A stretch of 64,000 nucleotides of DNA from Phyllobacterium pellucidum (GCF_013327855.1 NZ_JABUMX010000002.1:434001-498000); one strand, 5' to 3'; numbered from the stretch's first letter, positions 42,875 through 51,760 are shown. Translations and numbers: made by a program. The notes: a model not told the origin generated them from the letters alone.

Positions 42875-44455
42875 ATGAGCGAACCGGCAATCGAGATCGA
42901 AACCAACACGTCAGCGCGGGATCACGGACGACGGGGCGGACGAGCGCGGCCGCGCAGCACCGAGAGTGGAGCCTTCGACCAGCCGCCGTTTCGCCAGCTG
43001 AAAATTCCGTTCACGCCGACCAAGATCGTCTCGGACGACGAACTTGAATCGATCCACGACGCGTCGCTGCGGGTCCTGCAGGAAATCGGCGTCGAGGTTC
43101 TGCATGACGGCGCCCGCGAAATCATGAAGAGCGCCGGTGCTGACGTTCGCCCCGGATCGATGCGGGTTCGCTTCGACAAGGACATGATTCTTGAATATGT
43201 CGGCCATGCGCCATCCGAATTTACGCTGCATGCCCGCAACCCGGCCCACAATGTCCGCTTTGGCGGCAATAATCTCATCTTCGCGCAGATGGGTTCGGCG
43301 CCGAACTGCTCGGATACCGACAATGGTCGGCGCTCCGGCAACCAGGCCGACTTCCGTAATTTCATCAAGCTCGCCCAGATGCACAATATCATCAACACGA
43401 CCGGCGGTTATCCGGTCGAGCCGATCGATATTCACCCGTCCGTGCGGCATCTCGAATGCATCCGCGACCTTGCGACGCTCAGCGACAAGGCGTTCCACAT
43501 CTATTCGCTCGGCAAGGAGCGCAATCAGGACGGCATCGAGATCGCCCGCCTCGCGCGCGGTGTCAGCCACGAACAGCTTCAGCAGGAGCCTTCCTGCTAT
43601 ACGATCATCAATACCAATTCCCCGCTCAAGCTCGACATACCAATGATGGAAGGCATCATCCAGATGTCGAGCAATGGCCAGATCGTCATCGTAACGCCCT
43701 TTACCCTCGCCGGCGCCATGGCTCCGGTGACGATTGCCGGCGCCCTCGTGCAGCAGAACGCGGAAGCGCTTGCCGGCATCTCGTTCACGCAGATGGTGAA
43801 GAAAGGCGCGCCCGTCGGCTATGGCGGCTTTACGTCCAATGTCGACATGAAGTCGGGTGCACCGGCCTTCGGGACGCCCGAATACATGAAGGCGCAATTG
43901 GTCGGCGGCCAGCTTGCCCGCCGCTACCGAATTCCCTATCGCACCTCCAATGTCTGCGCCGCCAACACCGTGGACGCGCAAGCCGCCTACGAATCGGTCT
44001 TCTCACTCTGGGGCGCCATCCAGGGCGGTGGCAACTTCATGCTGCATTCCGCCGGCTGGCTCGAAGGCGGCCTTTGCTGCTCCTATGAGAAGATGATCCT
44101 CGATTTCGACCTCCTGCAGATGGTGGCCGAGTTCTTGACCCCGCTCGATCTTTCCGAAGACGCGCTCGGCATCGATGCCATGCGCGACGTCGGCCCCGGC
44201 GGTCATTTCTTCGGCACCGCTCATACACAGTCGCGCTACAAGACCGCCTTCTACGCACCGATCATCTCCGACTGGCGCAATTATGAAACCTGGCAGGAGG
44301 CTGGCTCGCCGATTGCGATTGAGAAGGCCAACCGCATCTGGAAGGAGCGCCTTGCAACCTACCAGAAACCCGAAATCGACCCCGCGGTCGAAGAGGCCAT
44401 CAACGCCTTCGTGGCCCGCCGCAAATCCGAAGGCGGCGCGCCCACGGATTTCTGA
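42875..44455 (+). CDS. MttB-family (non-pyrrolysine) methyltransferase 1
   Basis: Trimethylamine methyltransferase family (COG5598) protein of 526 residues. No in-frame TAG exists, so it lacks the pyrrolysine of true TMA methyltransferases and belongs with the group that includes glycine betaine:corrinoid methyltransferase MtgB. It would move a methyl group from a quaternary amine to a Co(I) corrinoid protein. Family features: RFDKDMILEYVGHAPSEFTL, FAQMGSAPNCSDTDNGRRSG and ILHSAGWLEGGL-like FMLHSAGWLEGGL. A basic tail RRGGRARPRS lies at residues 19-28, before the catalytic fold. It follows the betaine importer; the substrate is inferred. Confidence 0.88.
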   Translation: MSEPAIEIETNTSARDHGRRGGRARPRSTESGAFDQPPFRQLKIPFTPTKIVSDDELESIHDASLRVLQEIGVEVLHDGAREIMKSAGADVRPGSMRVRFDKDMILEYVGHAPSEFTLHARNPAHNVRFGGNNLIFAQMGSAPNCSDTDNGRRSGNQADFRNFIKLAQMHNIINTTGGYPVEPIDIHPSVRHLECIRDLATLSDKAFHIYSLGKERNQDGIEIARLARGVSHEQLQQEPSCYTIINTNSPLKLDIPMMEGIIQMSSNGQIVIVTPFTLAGAMAPVTIAGALVQQNAEALAGISFTQMVKKGAPVGYGGFTSNVDMKSGAPAFGTPEYMKAQLVGGQLARRYRIPYRTSNVCAANTVDAQAAYESVFSLWGAIQGGGNFMLHSAGWLEGGLCCSYEKMILDFDLLQMVAEFLTPLDLSEDALGIDAMRDVGPGGHFFGTAHTQSRYKTAFYAPIISDWRNYETWQEAGSPIAIEKANRIWKERLATYQKPEIDPAVEEAINAFVARRKSEGGAPTDF

Positions 44456-44514
44456 TCGCTTGAATCGAAGTCTCAACGCATTGAATCACTTTTCCACATA
44501 CGAGGCATAAGAGT

Positions 44515-47091
44515 ATGAAATCGCACGTTAAAGCAGTTGTCATCGGCGGTGGCGTCGTTGGGTGTTCGGTGCTTTACCACCTTGCGCGCGCCGGCTGGAC
44601 CGATGTGATGCTGATCGAACGCTCGGAGCTGACGTCCGGCTCTTCCTGGCACGCCGCCGGCGGTTTCCATACGCTCAATGGCGATCCCAACGTTGCGAAG
44701 CTCCAGGCCTATACGGTCAGTCTCTACAAGGAAATCGAGGAGCTTTCCGGACAATCGTGCGGCCTGCATTTGACAGGCGGCGTCATGATGGCGGATTCGC
44801 CGGAGCGCATGGATTTCCTGCGGCTCGCCCATGCGCGCGGTCGCTATCTCGGCATGGACACGGAGCTGATCACGCCATCGGAGGCCAAGGCCATGTTCCC
44901 GCTCATGGACGAGACGAATTTCGTCGGCGCCATGTGGGACCCGGTCGAGGGCCATCTCGACCCTTCCGGAACCACCCATGCCTATGCCAAGGCCGCGCGC
45001 AAGCTCGGTGCTGAAATCACCCTGCGTAACCGCGTCGTCGAACTCACGCAGGATAGCGACGGCACATGGAACGTCGTCACCGAACAGGGCACCGTGAAGG
45101 CCGAACATGTCGTCAACTGCGGCGGTCTCTGGGCCCGCGAAGTTGGGCGCATGGTCGGGCTCGAACTGCCGGTCCTTGCGATGGAGCACATGTACCTTCT
45201 CACCGAGGATGTTCCGGAGGTTATGGAATTCAATAAGTCCACGGGCCGCGAACTCATCGGCGTCATGGATTTCAAGGGCGAGATCTATACCCGCCAGGAG
45301 CGGAACGGCATCCTGCTCGGCACCTATGAGAAGGCCGCAAAGCCCTGGTCTCCGGTCAACACGCCATGGGATTTCGGCCACGAGCTTCTGGCGCCCGATC
45401 TCGACCGCATCGCCCCTTCCCTCGAAGTCGGCTTCAAGCATTTCCCCGGCATCGAAAAAGCGGGTATCAAGCAGATCATCAACGGCCCCTTCACCTTTGC
45501 GCCGGATGGCAATCCTCTGGTCGGCCCAGTACCCGGCCTTACCAATTACTGGACAGCGTGCGCCGTCATGGCCGGTTTCAGCCAGGGCGGCGGCGTCGGG
45601 CTCGCGCTCTCCAACTGGATGGTTCATGGCGAACCCGGCTTCGACGTCTGGGGCATGGACGTGGCGCGTTTCGGCGAATGGGCGACGCTGCGCTACACCA
45701 ACGCCAAGGTGCGCGAGAACTATTCGCGGCGCTTCTCGATCCGCTTCCCCAACGAGGAACTGCCCGCAGCGCGGCCGCAACAAACCACGCCGCTCTACGA
45801 CACGATGCTGGCGCAGAATGCCGTCATGGGCGATTCCTGGGGCCTTGAGACCCCGCTCTGGTTCGCGCCGAAGGGCACTGAAGCGCGCGACATCGTCTCC
45901 TATCATCGCTCCAACGATTTCGAGCATATCGGTAACGAGGTAAGGGCGACACGCGCTGGCGCCGGCGTCACCGAGATTGCCAACTTCGCCAAGTATGAAG
46001 TAACCGGCAGCGGCGCCGAAGCATTTTTGTCGCGCCTGATGACGAATACGATGCCGAAAGTTGGACGGCTCGTCCTGACGCCCATGCTCAACGAAGAGGG
46101 CAAGCTCATCGGCGACTTCACCATCGCCAAGGCGGCCGATGACCGCTTCCTGATCTGGGGTTCGTCTGCCGCCCAGCGCTATCACATGCGCTGGTTCCAG
46201 AAGCAGCAGCCGAAGGATGGCTCAGTGCATATCCATCGCTTCGACCAGACACTGGTCGGTCTTGCGATTGCCGGGCCGAAGTCGCGCGACCTCCTTGCCA
46301 AGCTCGTCGACGAAGACGTGTCGAATGCCGCCTTCCGGTTCATGGATTTCCGCGAAGTGGCCGTTGGCGGCGCGCCGTGCAAGGTTAACCGCATTTCCTA
46401 TACGGGTGACCTTGGCTACGAGATCTGGATGGAACCCGCCTATCAGCGCCGCGTCTACACGGCGATCAAGGACGAGGGGGCGGCGTTCGGCATTGTCGAT
46501 TTCGGCATGCGAGCCCTCCTTTCCATGCGGCTCGAAAAGAACTTCCCCACGTGGTTCCGCGAGCTTCGCCCCATCTATGGCGGCTATGAGGGATCGATGG
46601 ATCGCTTCATCAAGCTGTCGAAGAACGATTTCATCGGCCGCGAACATGCCGCCAGGGAAAAGGCTGAGTTTGACGCCGGCACCAGCACGAAGCTGCGCCG
46701 GGTTTCCTTCCTCATCGATGTTCCGCACGGCGAAGGCGCCGCCGACGTGATGGGCGACGAGCCGATCTGGGCCAAGGTCTCCAAGGACTACGGTACGGTC
46801 CAGGCAGGCCATGGCGTCGGCGCTCCCCGCTTCGATGCGTCCGGTGCTGTGGTCTCGGACGCGAGTGACAAGGGCGCCGTACAGGGCGACTGGCGCGTTG
46901 TCGGCTGGGTCACGTCCGGTGGCTACGCCCATTTCGTCCAGCATTCGATGGCGCAGGGTTACGTGCCGGCGGAACTCGCATCAAACGAATCCAATGGCCT
47001 GTTCGAGGTAGAGATTCTCGGTGTGCGGCGCCCCGCCCGCATCAATCTCGAGCCGCCGTTCGATCCCTCAGGCGAAAAGATGCGCGGGTAG
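44515..47091 (+). CDS. FAD- and folate-dependent demethylating oxidoreductase (dimethylglycine dehydrogenase-like)
   Basis: Two-part enzyme of 858 residues, the size of mitochondrial dimethylglycine dehydrogenase. The N-terminal DAO-type domain begins VVIGGGVVGCSVLYHLARAG, and WHAAGG with His near residue 46 matches the His that holds FAD covalently. The C-terminal half is a GcvT-like aminomethyltransferase domain (GYEIWMEPAYQRRVYTAI, LRLEKNFP-like SMRLEKNFPTWFREL) that passes the carbon to tetrahydrofolate. It likely turns dimethylglycine or sarcosine into the next demethylated product. It lies 59 bases after the MttB homologue; its end overlaps the convergent next gene by 24 bases. Confidence 0.86.
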   Translation: MKSHVKAVVIGGGVVGCSVLYHLARAGWTDVMLIERSELTSGSSWHAAGGFHTLNGDPNVAKLQAYTVSLYKEIEELSGQSCGLHLTGGVMMADSPERMDFLRLAHARGRYLGMDTELITPSEAKAMFPLMDETNFVGAMWDPVEGHLDPSGTTHAYAKAARKLGAEITLRNRVVELTQDSDGTWNVVTEQGTVKAEHVVNCGGLWAREVGRMVGLELPVLAMEHMYLLTEDVPEVMEFNKSTGRELIGVMDFKGEIYTRQERNGILLGTYEKAAKPWSPVNTPWDFGHELLAPDLDRIAPSLEVGFKHFPGIEKAGIKQIINGPFTFAPDGNPLVGPVPGLTNYWTACAVMAGFSQGGGVGLALSNWMVHGEPGFDVWGMDVARFGEWATLRYTNAKVRENYSRRFSIRFPNEELPAARPQQTTPLYDTMLAQNAVMGDSWGLETPLWFAPKGTEARDIVSYHRSNDFEHIGNEVRATRAGAGVTEIANFAKYEVTGSGAEAFLSRLMTNTMPKVGRLVLTPMLNEEGKLIGDFTIAKAADDRFLIWGSSAAQRYHMRWFQKQQPKDGSVHIHRFDQTLVGLAIAGPKSRDLLAKLVDEDVSNAAFRFMDFREVAVGGAPCKVNRISYTGDLGYEIWMEPAYQRRVYTAIKDEGAAFGIVDFGMRALLSMRLEKNFPTWFRELRPIYGGYEGSMDRFIKLSKNDFIGREHAAREKAEFDAGTSTKLRRVSFLIDVPHGEGAADVMGDEPIWAKVSKDYGTVQAGHGVGAPRFDASGAVVSDASDKGAVQGDWRVVGWVTSGGYAHFVQHSMAQGYVPAELASNESNGLFEVEILGVRRPARINLEPPFDPSGEKMRG

Positions 47092-47838
47092 CGGCAGTGC
47101 GGAAATAAACGGCAGGCCCTTGCGCCTGCCGGTCCAGCCGACAACGGCAAGGGTGGCTGCTGCCGCGTCGAAGCGTTGGCTTCTTGCCCAGGATTTGCAG
47201 TCGATGGCGGCTACGTCCGCTCTGCCGGACGCCACAGCAGCCACCGAGGCGCGGTGTCCGCCGGTCTGAAGTTCGCCGGCAAATATCGCAAGTGATTCAC
47301 CCGACGCCACCAGGTCGCGTTGCAGCGCCAGGTAGCCCGACATCGAATCGTGGCTGTTGAAGGCGAAGCATTTGCCGCGAAGCAGTTCCAACGGCAGTAT
47401 GGGCTTGCCGTTTTCCGGCGCAGCGACTGCCGCCCGCCCCTCGCCGCGCCGCATGACGAGCGCACTCGAGTAAAGCGCGCCGTCCCCACCCTCAATGCCC
47501 GAATAGTCATCCTGCCCGGCAAGGTGAACGTGGGATTGAATCCCGAGTTCCATCGGCCCCCAGCATGTCTGTGTGATCAGCAATGCCGGATGGAGCCACA
47601 AGGTCGGCAGGTCGAGTTCGTCGGGAGGCAGCGTAGCTGGGTCAGGCGCAATCAAATTGCCTGCCCGGTCTCTGATGCCGCCTGGAACCGCCGGAAGGTC
47701 GCCATTGCGGGAAACGAGCTTTTCCGGCGCGTCATAGCCATTGTCAAGCAGCACGCCGCGCATTCTTTGCCATTGCGCACGAAGCTCCGATTGCATTTCC
47801 GGCCAGTCATACATCGGCAACGCCGCAATCAACGTCAT
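47068..47838 (-). CDS. PhnD-like phosphate/phosphonate-type binding-protein homologue without signal
   Basis: Protein of 256 residues with the fold pattern of PhnD-like binding proteins (FNSHDSMSGYLALQRDLVASG, GGHRASVAAVASGRADVAAID). No signal peptide is seen (it begins MTLIAALPMYDWPEMQS), so it seems cytoplasmic, unlike transport partners, and no permease is near. It starts 6 bases after the desaturase gene and is probably cotranscribed with it. Function is unknown; a ligand-sensing role is a guess. Confidence 0.75.
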   Translation of the reverse strand: MTLIAALPMYDWPEMQSELRAQWQRMRGVLLDNGYDAPEKLVSRNGDLPAVPGGIRDRAGNLIAPDPATLPPDELDLPTLWLHPALLITQTCWGPMELGIQSHVHLAGQDDYSGIEGGDGALYSSALVMRRGEGRAAVAAPENGKPILPLELLRGKCFAFNSHDSMSGYLALQRDLVASGESLAIFAGELQTGGHRASVAAVASGRADVAAIDCKSWARSQRFDAAAATLAVVGWTGRRKGLPFISALPLPAHLFA

Positions 47839-47844
47839 GCGCAG

Positions 47845-48891
47845 CTACTCTTTGGGAGGCTCGGCTGGAATGGGAACGGTCGAACCGCCCTGCAGACTGA
47901 TGCCATGTGCCCGAGGCCGGAAAGCGCGGCCGGGAGCCAGTTCGCGGCGCAGCACCGGGTGAACAACATCCTGCTTCTGTCTGAATGCATAGGCACGCAG
48001 AATCTCGAAGTAATTGCGGAAGACATAGCCGCCATTCATCCTCAGCCATTCATCACGCTGTTCGCTGTAAAGCCCCGGCAGATCGTACCAAGGTACAGTC
48101 GGACGCTTATGATGGACGAAGTGAAGATTGTTGTTAAGGAAGATCAACGCCAAGGGCGATTTTTCGACGATAACCGTCCGCCCGTCCGGGCGTTCCGACC
48201 ACTGGTGTTCGCAATAGCTGCGGATCGAGATGATCGCCAAGCCCAGATAGACGGACGTCAACGCGTAGAGCCAAACGGGAATTCCGAAGATAAACCAAAC
48301 GATCGCGAGCATCGGGACGAGGCCAAGGCCATGTAGCACCCATGCCGTTTGCGTTTTCTTGTCGCCGCCCCTTACGAGTTTGATCTCGGTGATGGCGAAA
48401 CCGACCACCATGAGAAACGGGCCGATGACAACGCGGCCGACCAGCGAATTGTTGAAGTTGAGCAACGCTTTCACAAAGCCCGGCAGTTTTTCCCAGTCAC
48501 CGAGCGCACGGTAGTAGCTTTCGGGATCATCGTAGGGATCGGTCAAGCGCTCGTCCGCATGGTGCTTGAGATGCAGATGCTTGTAGCGGCGATAGGGAAA
48601 GACAAGGCCGAGCGGCAGCGAAACGAGGAGTTCGTTGATCATGCCACTGCGCGTCGGATGACCGTGAAGGGCTTCATGCTGCAAGGATGAATGGAACGCG
48701 ACAGCAAGCCCCATGAGGGCCAGCGCGACGATCGGCAGGCTCGGATAGAGATAATATCCCCCTACGAACCACATTCCATAGCATGCTGTGAGAAGCGCAA
48801 TGGTTGGCCACTCAATGCCGGGGTGTTTTCGCGGGTGTTGAGATCGGGAGGCGGGTATTTCGGTATGTCTTTCTGATTCCATGATTTTCAT
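47845..48891 (-). CDS. Membrane fatty-acid-desaturase-family di-iron enzyme
   Basis: Integral membrane protein of about 348 residues with the three histidine boxes of desaturases/hydroxylases: HSSLQHEALHG, HLKHHAD and HFVHHKR, plus several hydrophobic segments. The start at 48891 (MKIMESERHTEIPAS) is uncertain; 48882 is an alternative, and the frame stays open to 49005, into the XRE promoter. The neighbourhood (quaternary amine genes, a PhnD-like partner, a divergent regulator) suggests a small-molecule hydroxylase or demethylase may be as likely as a lipid desaturase. Confidence 0.82.
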   Translation of the reverse strand: MKIMESERHTEIPASRSQHPRKHPGIEWPTIALLTACYGMWFVGGYYLYPSLPIVALALMGLAVAFHSSLQHEALHGHPTRSGMINELLVSLPLGLVFPYRRYKHLHLKHHADERLTDPYDDPESYYRALGDWEKLPGFVKALLNFNNSLVGRVVIGPFLMVVGFAITEIKLVRGGDKKTQTAWVLHGLGLVPMLAIVWFIFGIPVWLYALTSVYLGLAIISIRSYCEHQWSERPDGRTVIVEKSPLALIFLNNNLHFVHHKRPTVPWYDLPGLYSEQRDEWLRMNGGYVFRNYFEILRAYAFRQKQDVVHPVLRRELAPGRAFRPRAHGISLQGGSTVPIPAEPPKE

Positions 48892-48944
48892 GGTCTCATT
48901 GTCAGGAACTGTCAGCAATGCGATTATTGTGAGAAAGTGTTGAT

Positions 48945-48957
48945 TTTGGTCACCAAA
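48945..48957. promoter_or_regulatory. Palindrome in the desaturase/XRE divergent promoter
   Basis: TTTGGTCACCAAA (arms TTTGG/CCAAA, centre TCA) lies between the two divergent genes, 16 bases before a plausible -10 element TATAAT at 48974-48979 for the XRE gene, whose ATG is at 48998. It is a candidate site for the adjacent XRE regulator acting on both directions. Confidence 0.45.
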
Positions 48958-48997
48958 TGACGCACTTGTTGTATATAATAAACAATCGGGTGTTTTC

Positions 48998-49828
48998 ATG
49001 GACAAGCGCGACCTTGCGCGGCTTTTTCAGGAGCGGATCAAGAGCCTGCTTACCCGCAGCGGAGAAAACCAATCCGCATTCGCGGCTTCCGTTGGCATAG
49101 ACCGCTCTGCGCTCTCCCAGTTGCTCTCCGGGCAATCGACCCGCCTGCCCCGCGTGGAAACGCTGCTCAACATCGCCGAACGGCATTCCGTATCGCTTGA
49201 CTGGCTGCTTGGCCTCAGCCAGGACGAAGGTATTACCGGCGAACTGCGTCCTAGTCTTGAAATCGAAGAAGGGTTCGACAACCAGACCTTGCTGGTCAAA
49301 TGGCATGCGGAGGCCACAGGCACGAAGATACGTTATGTGCCAGCCCGTATCCCCGATCTTCTGCGCACGCAAGCGGTGATCGCCTATGAAACCCTGATGG
49401 TCCATCGCGATCCAGCCATACAGATGAGCGAGACAGCGTTCCGCCTCGACTATAACCGCCAGCCCGGTACGGACATGGAAGTATGCATGCCGTTCCAGAC
49501 CTTGCATGATTTCGCGGCAGGCTGCAGCCTTTGGGGTGACCTGCCGCGCAAGGTCCGTGTCGAGCAACTTGAACATATGGCGTCGCTGGTGGACGAACTC
49601 TATCCCTCGTTTCGCCTCTATCTCTACGATGGGCGCGAGCGCTATTCGGTGCCCTATACGGTATTCGGACCCTACCGCGCCGCCATCTTCGTCGGCGAGA
49701 TGTACCTCGTGCTCTATACGACCGAGGCGGTGCTCACCATGCAGCGACACTTTGACGGGCTGATCCGCGTCGCCAAGGTCAACGCTCACGAGGTTGCGAC
49801 CTATATTTCATCGCTCAAGGTCACCTAG
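48998..49828 (+). CDS. XRE-family transcriptional regulator with C-terminal sensing domain
   Basis: Regulator of 276 residues. The N-terminal helix-turn-helix is clear: SAFAASVGIDRSALSQLLSG near residues 27-46, followed by LPRVETLLNIAERHSVSLDW. The C-terminal 200 residues form a separate domain that I do not recognise and that presumably binds a ligand. Divergent from the desaturase and upstream of bmt. It likely controls the desaturase/PhnD-like pair and perhaps the betaine genes. Confidence 0.87.
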   Translation: MDKRDLARLFQERIKSLLTRSGENQSAFAASVGIDRSALSQLLSGQSTRLPRVETLLNIAERHSVSLDWLLGLSQDEGITGELRPSLEIEEGFDNQTLLVKWHAEATGTKIRYVPARIPDLLRTQAVIAYETLMVHRDPAIQMSETAFRLDYNRQPGTDMEVCMPFQTLHDFAAGCSLWGDLPRKVRVEQLEHMASLVDELYPSFRLYLYDGRERYSVPYTVFGPYRAAIFVGEMYLVLYTTEAVLTMQRHFDGLIRVAKVNAHEVATYISSLKVT

Positions 49829-49838
49829 CGCTTTGCGG

Positions 49839-49871
49839 TTTGCGACCGCTCGCGAGCGCCGATGTCGCAAA
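49839..49871 (+). terminator. Hairpin after the XRE regulator gene
   Basis: TTTGCGAC at 49839-49846 pairs with GTCGCAAA at 49864-49871, and the loop contains the palindrome GCTCGCGAGC. It starts 10 bases after the stop codon. No T run follows, so termination strength is doubtful. Confidence 0.45.
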
Positions 49872-49880
49872 GAAGCATTG

Positions 49881-49908
49881 ACCACATATAAAGACTTCCT
49901 TATATGGT
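49881..49908. promoter_or_regulatory. Inverted repeat upstream of bmt, candidate operator
   Basis: ACC-A-CATATAAAG (49881-49893), ACTTC, CTTATATG-GT (49899-49908) form a long imperfect inverted repeat, 29 bases before the bmt ATG. Similar AT-rich palindromes are known upstream of methionine-cycle genes in alphaproteobacteria, so a SAM- or SAH-responsive regulator is a reasonable guess. No regulator of that type lies nearby. Confidence 0.5.
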
Positions 49909-49936
49909 TATCTAACTTGTTTTAAGAGACGTTCCC

Positions 49937-50950
49937 ATGACCATTCACAATCCGCTTGCCGACCTTATTGCCGAAAAGGGTGTTCTCCTTGCCGATGGCG
50001 CGACAGGCACGAACCTGTTTGCATCTGGCCTGGAAGCAGGTGAGGCTCCGGAGCTCTGGAACGAAGCCAAGCCTGAAAAGATCACTGCCCTGCACCAGGG
50101 CTTTGTCGATGCCGGCGCCGATATCATCCTTACCAATTCCTTCGGCGGGACACGGCATCGCCTGAAACTGCATCATGCCCAGGACCGCGTCTTCGAACTC
50201 AACAAGAAGGCGGCCGAACTGGCGCGCGAAGTCGCAGACAATGCCGGCCGCAAGGTCATTGTCGCGGGCTCGGTCGGTCCGACCGGCGAACTGCTCGTCC
50301 CGCTTGGCGCGCTCACCGAGGAAGATGCCGTTGCAGCCTTTACCGAGCAACTGGAAGGCCTCAAGGCCGGCGGCGTCGATGTCGCCTGGATCGAGACAAT
50401 GTCGGCGCCGGGCGAAATTCGCGCCGCTGCCGAAGCTGCGGTCAAGGTCGGATTGCCTTATGTCTATACCGGCTCTTTCGACACGGCCGGCAAGACGATG
50501 ATGGGCCTGCCGCCCAAGGAAATCCACGGCGTTGCCGAAGGCCTGGAAGCAAAGCCCGTTGCAGTTGGCGCCAATTGCGGCGTCGGCGCATCCGATATCC
50601 TTGCCTCGCTTCTCGATATGAGCGAAGCAAATCCTGAAGCGACGATCGTCATCAAGGGCAATTGCGGCATCCCCGAATTCCGCGGCTCGGAAATCTTCTA
50701 TTCGGGCACGCCCGATCTGATGGCAAACTATGCTCGCCTCGCAATTGACGGCGGCGCCAAGATTGTCGGCGGCTGCTGCGGAACCTCGTTCGAGCATCTC
50801 GCCGCCATGCGCAAGGCGCTCGACAGCCACACCAGTGGTCCGCGCCCGACTGTCGATACGATCATCGAGACTATTGGACCGATGCGCAACAAGCTCGCTG
50901 CCCATGCGGACGATACGCCGAAGCGTGAGCGTCGCGGACGCCGCGGATAA
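49937..50950 (+). CDS. bmt: Betaine-homocysteine S-methyltransferase
   Basis: Zinc enzyme of 337 residues that moves a methyl group from betaine to homocysteine, giving methionine and dimethylglycine. The N-terminal LLADGATGTNLF and the zinc ligands Cys near 214 (GANCG) and Cys-Cys near 280-281 (GGCCGT) are present. It resembles rhizobial Bmt more than cobalamin-dependent MetH, as no cobalamin or activation domain follows. It ends in a basic tail KRERRGRRG. An intrinsic terminator follows, so it is a single-gene unit. Confidence 0.9.
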   Translation: MTIHNPLADLIAEKGVLLADGATGTNLFASGLEAGEAPELWNEAKPEKITALHQGFVDAGADIILTNSFGGTRHRLKLHHAQDRVFELNKKAAELAREVADNAGRKVIVAGSVGPTGELLVPLGALTEEDAVAAFTEQLEGLKAGGVDVAWIETMSAPGEIRAAAEAAVKVGLPYVYTGSFDTAGKTMMGLPPKEIHGVAEGLEAKPVAVGANCGVGASDILASLLDMSEANPEATIVIKGNCGIPEFRGSEIFYSGTPDLMANYARLAIDGGAKIVGGCCGTSFEHLAAMRKALDSHTSGPRPTVDTIIETIGPMRNKLAAHADDTPKRERRGRRG

Positions 50951-50966
50951 TCAACGGACTTTGAAG

Positions 50967-50998
50967 AAAAAACCGGCAGCGGAGGCTGCCGGTTTTTT
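50967..50998 (+). terminator. Intrinsic terminator after bmt
   Basis: AAAAAACCGGCAGC and GCTGCCGGTTTTTT form a perfect 14-pair hairpin with a GGAG loop, 16 bases after the bmt stop. Because both ends are A/T runs, it can also serve the convergent padR transcript. Confidence 0.92.
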
Positions 50999-51015
50999 GT
51001 TGGCTTTTACAGGTG

Positions 51016-51621
51016 TCAGAGATCTTCGATCTCACGACGGACCCTCTTGAGGATTTCGCGCAGCTGCTCGGCCTTTTCCGCGTTAAGCGAACCACTGCGC
51101 AGCTTTGAATGGAGCGCAAAGCGCAAGGCGTGCATCTCCTCGCCGAGTGCCGCTCCGCGTATTTCGCCGGAAGCGTCGTCGAGCTGCGCGTTGATCTTGT
51201 CGAGTTCGGGGCGGTTCTCTTCGAGATAAGCCAGGCCCTGGTCGGTTATCGTATACAGTCGCTTGTTGCCGTTGGTGCTGGAGGTAACGAGATCGGCCTC
51301 CTCCATCATCTGCAGCATCGGATAGATCGCACCCGGGCTTGGGCTATAAGCGCCCTGGAACCGCGCCTCGAGCGCCTTGATGACGTCGTAGCCGTGACGC
51401 GGCTCTTCTGCGATCAGGCCAAGAACGACGAGACGCAGTGCGCCCGGATCGAACATGCGCGGACCGCGTCCGCCAAAGGGGCCGCCACGATGCCGGCCGA
51501 AAGGCCCGCCGCGACCGCGACCGCCGAAACGTCCGCCGCCTTCGTGAGAGCCTGCCATCCTGTCCATCCGCGACCAGTGATCGCCGTCATGGCCGTGATT
51601 GTGTCTGCAATGATTATGCAT
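51016..51621 (-). CDS. PadR-family regulator with metal-binding N-terminal extension (YqjI-like)
   Basis: Regulator of 201 residues. The winged-helix PadR domain includes GLIAEEPRHGYDVIKALEAR and PSPGAIYPMLQMMEEADLV. Before it lies a 54-residue extension: a His-rich start (MHNHCRHNHGHDGDHW) and repeated GGR/GGPF units. The E. coli YqjI protein has a similar metal-binding leader and responds to nickel, so I infer a nickel or iron-linked sensor. AGGAGA precedes the ATG. Three TATATC boxes lie upstream, consistent with autoregulation. Confidence 0.88.
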   Translation of the reverse strand: MHNHCRHNHGHDGDHWSRMDRMAGSHEGGGRFGGRGRGGPFGRHRGGPFGGRGPRMFDPGALRLVVLGLIAEEPRHGYDVIKALEARFQGAYSPSPGAIYPMLQMMEEADLVTSSTNGNKRLYTITDQGLAYLEENRPELDKINAQLDDASGEIRGAALGEEMHALRFALHSKLRSGSLNAEKAEQLREILKRVRREIEDL

Positions 51622-51651
51622 GGGAATTTCTCCTAGTTAGCACTTCAATGC

Positions 51652-51698
51652 GTTATATCTAACAAACGATATATCTTTATTCAAGTCAAAGATATATC
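51652..51698. promoter_or_regulatory. Operator array upstream of padR gene
   Basis: GATATATCTTT at 51668-51678 and AAAGATATATC at 51688-51698 are a perfect inverted repeat with a 9-base spacer; a third related box, GTTATATCTAAC, is at 51652-51663. Such AT-rich palindromes fit PadR/YqjI binding sites. They lie 31-77 bases upstream of the start codon. Confidence 0.7.
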
Positions 51699-51760
51699 TT
51701 TTGACAGTAAATGTGGTCAAAGCCTTGAAAAGAAGAAGAAATTTCTGATCGAGATAATGC

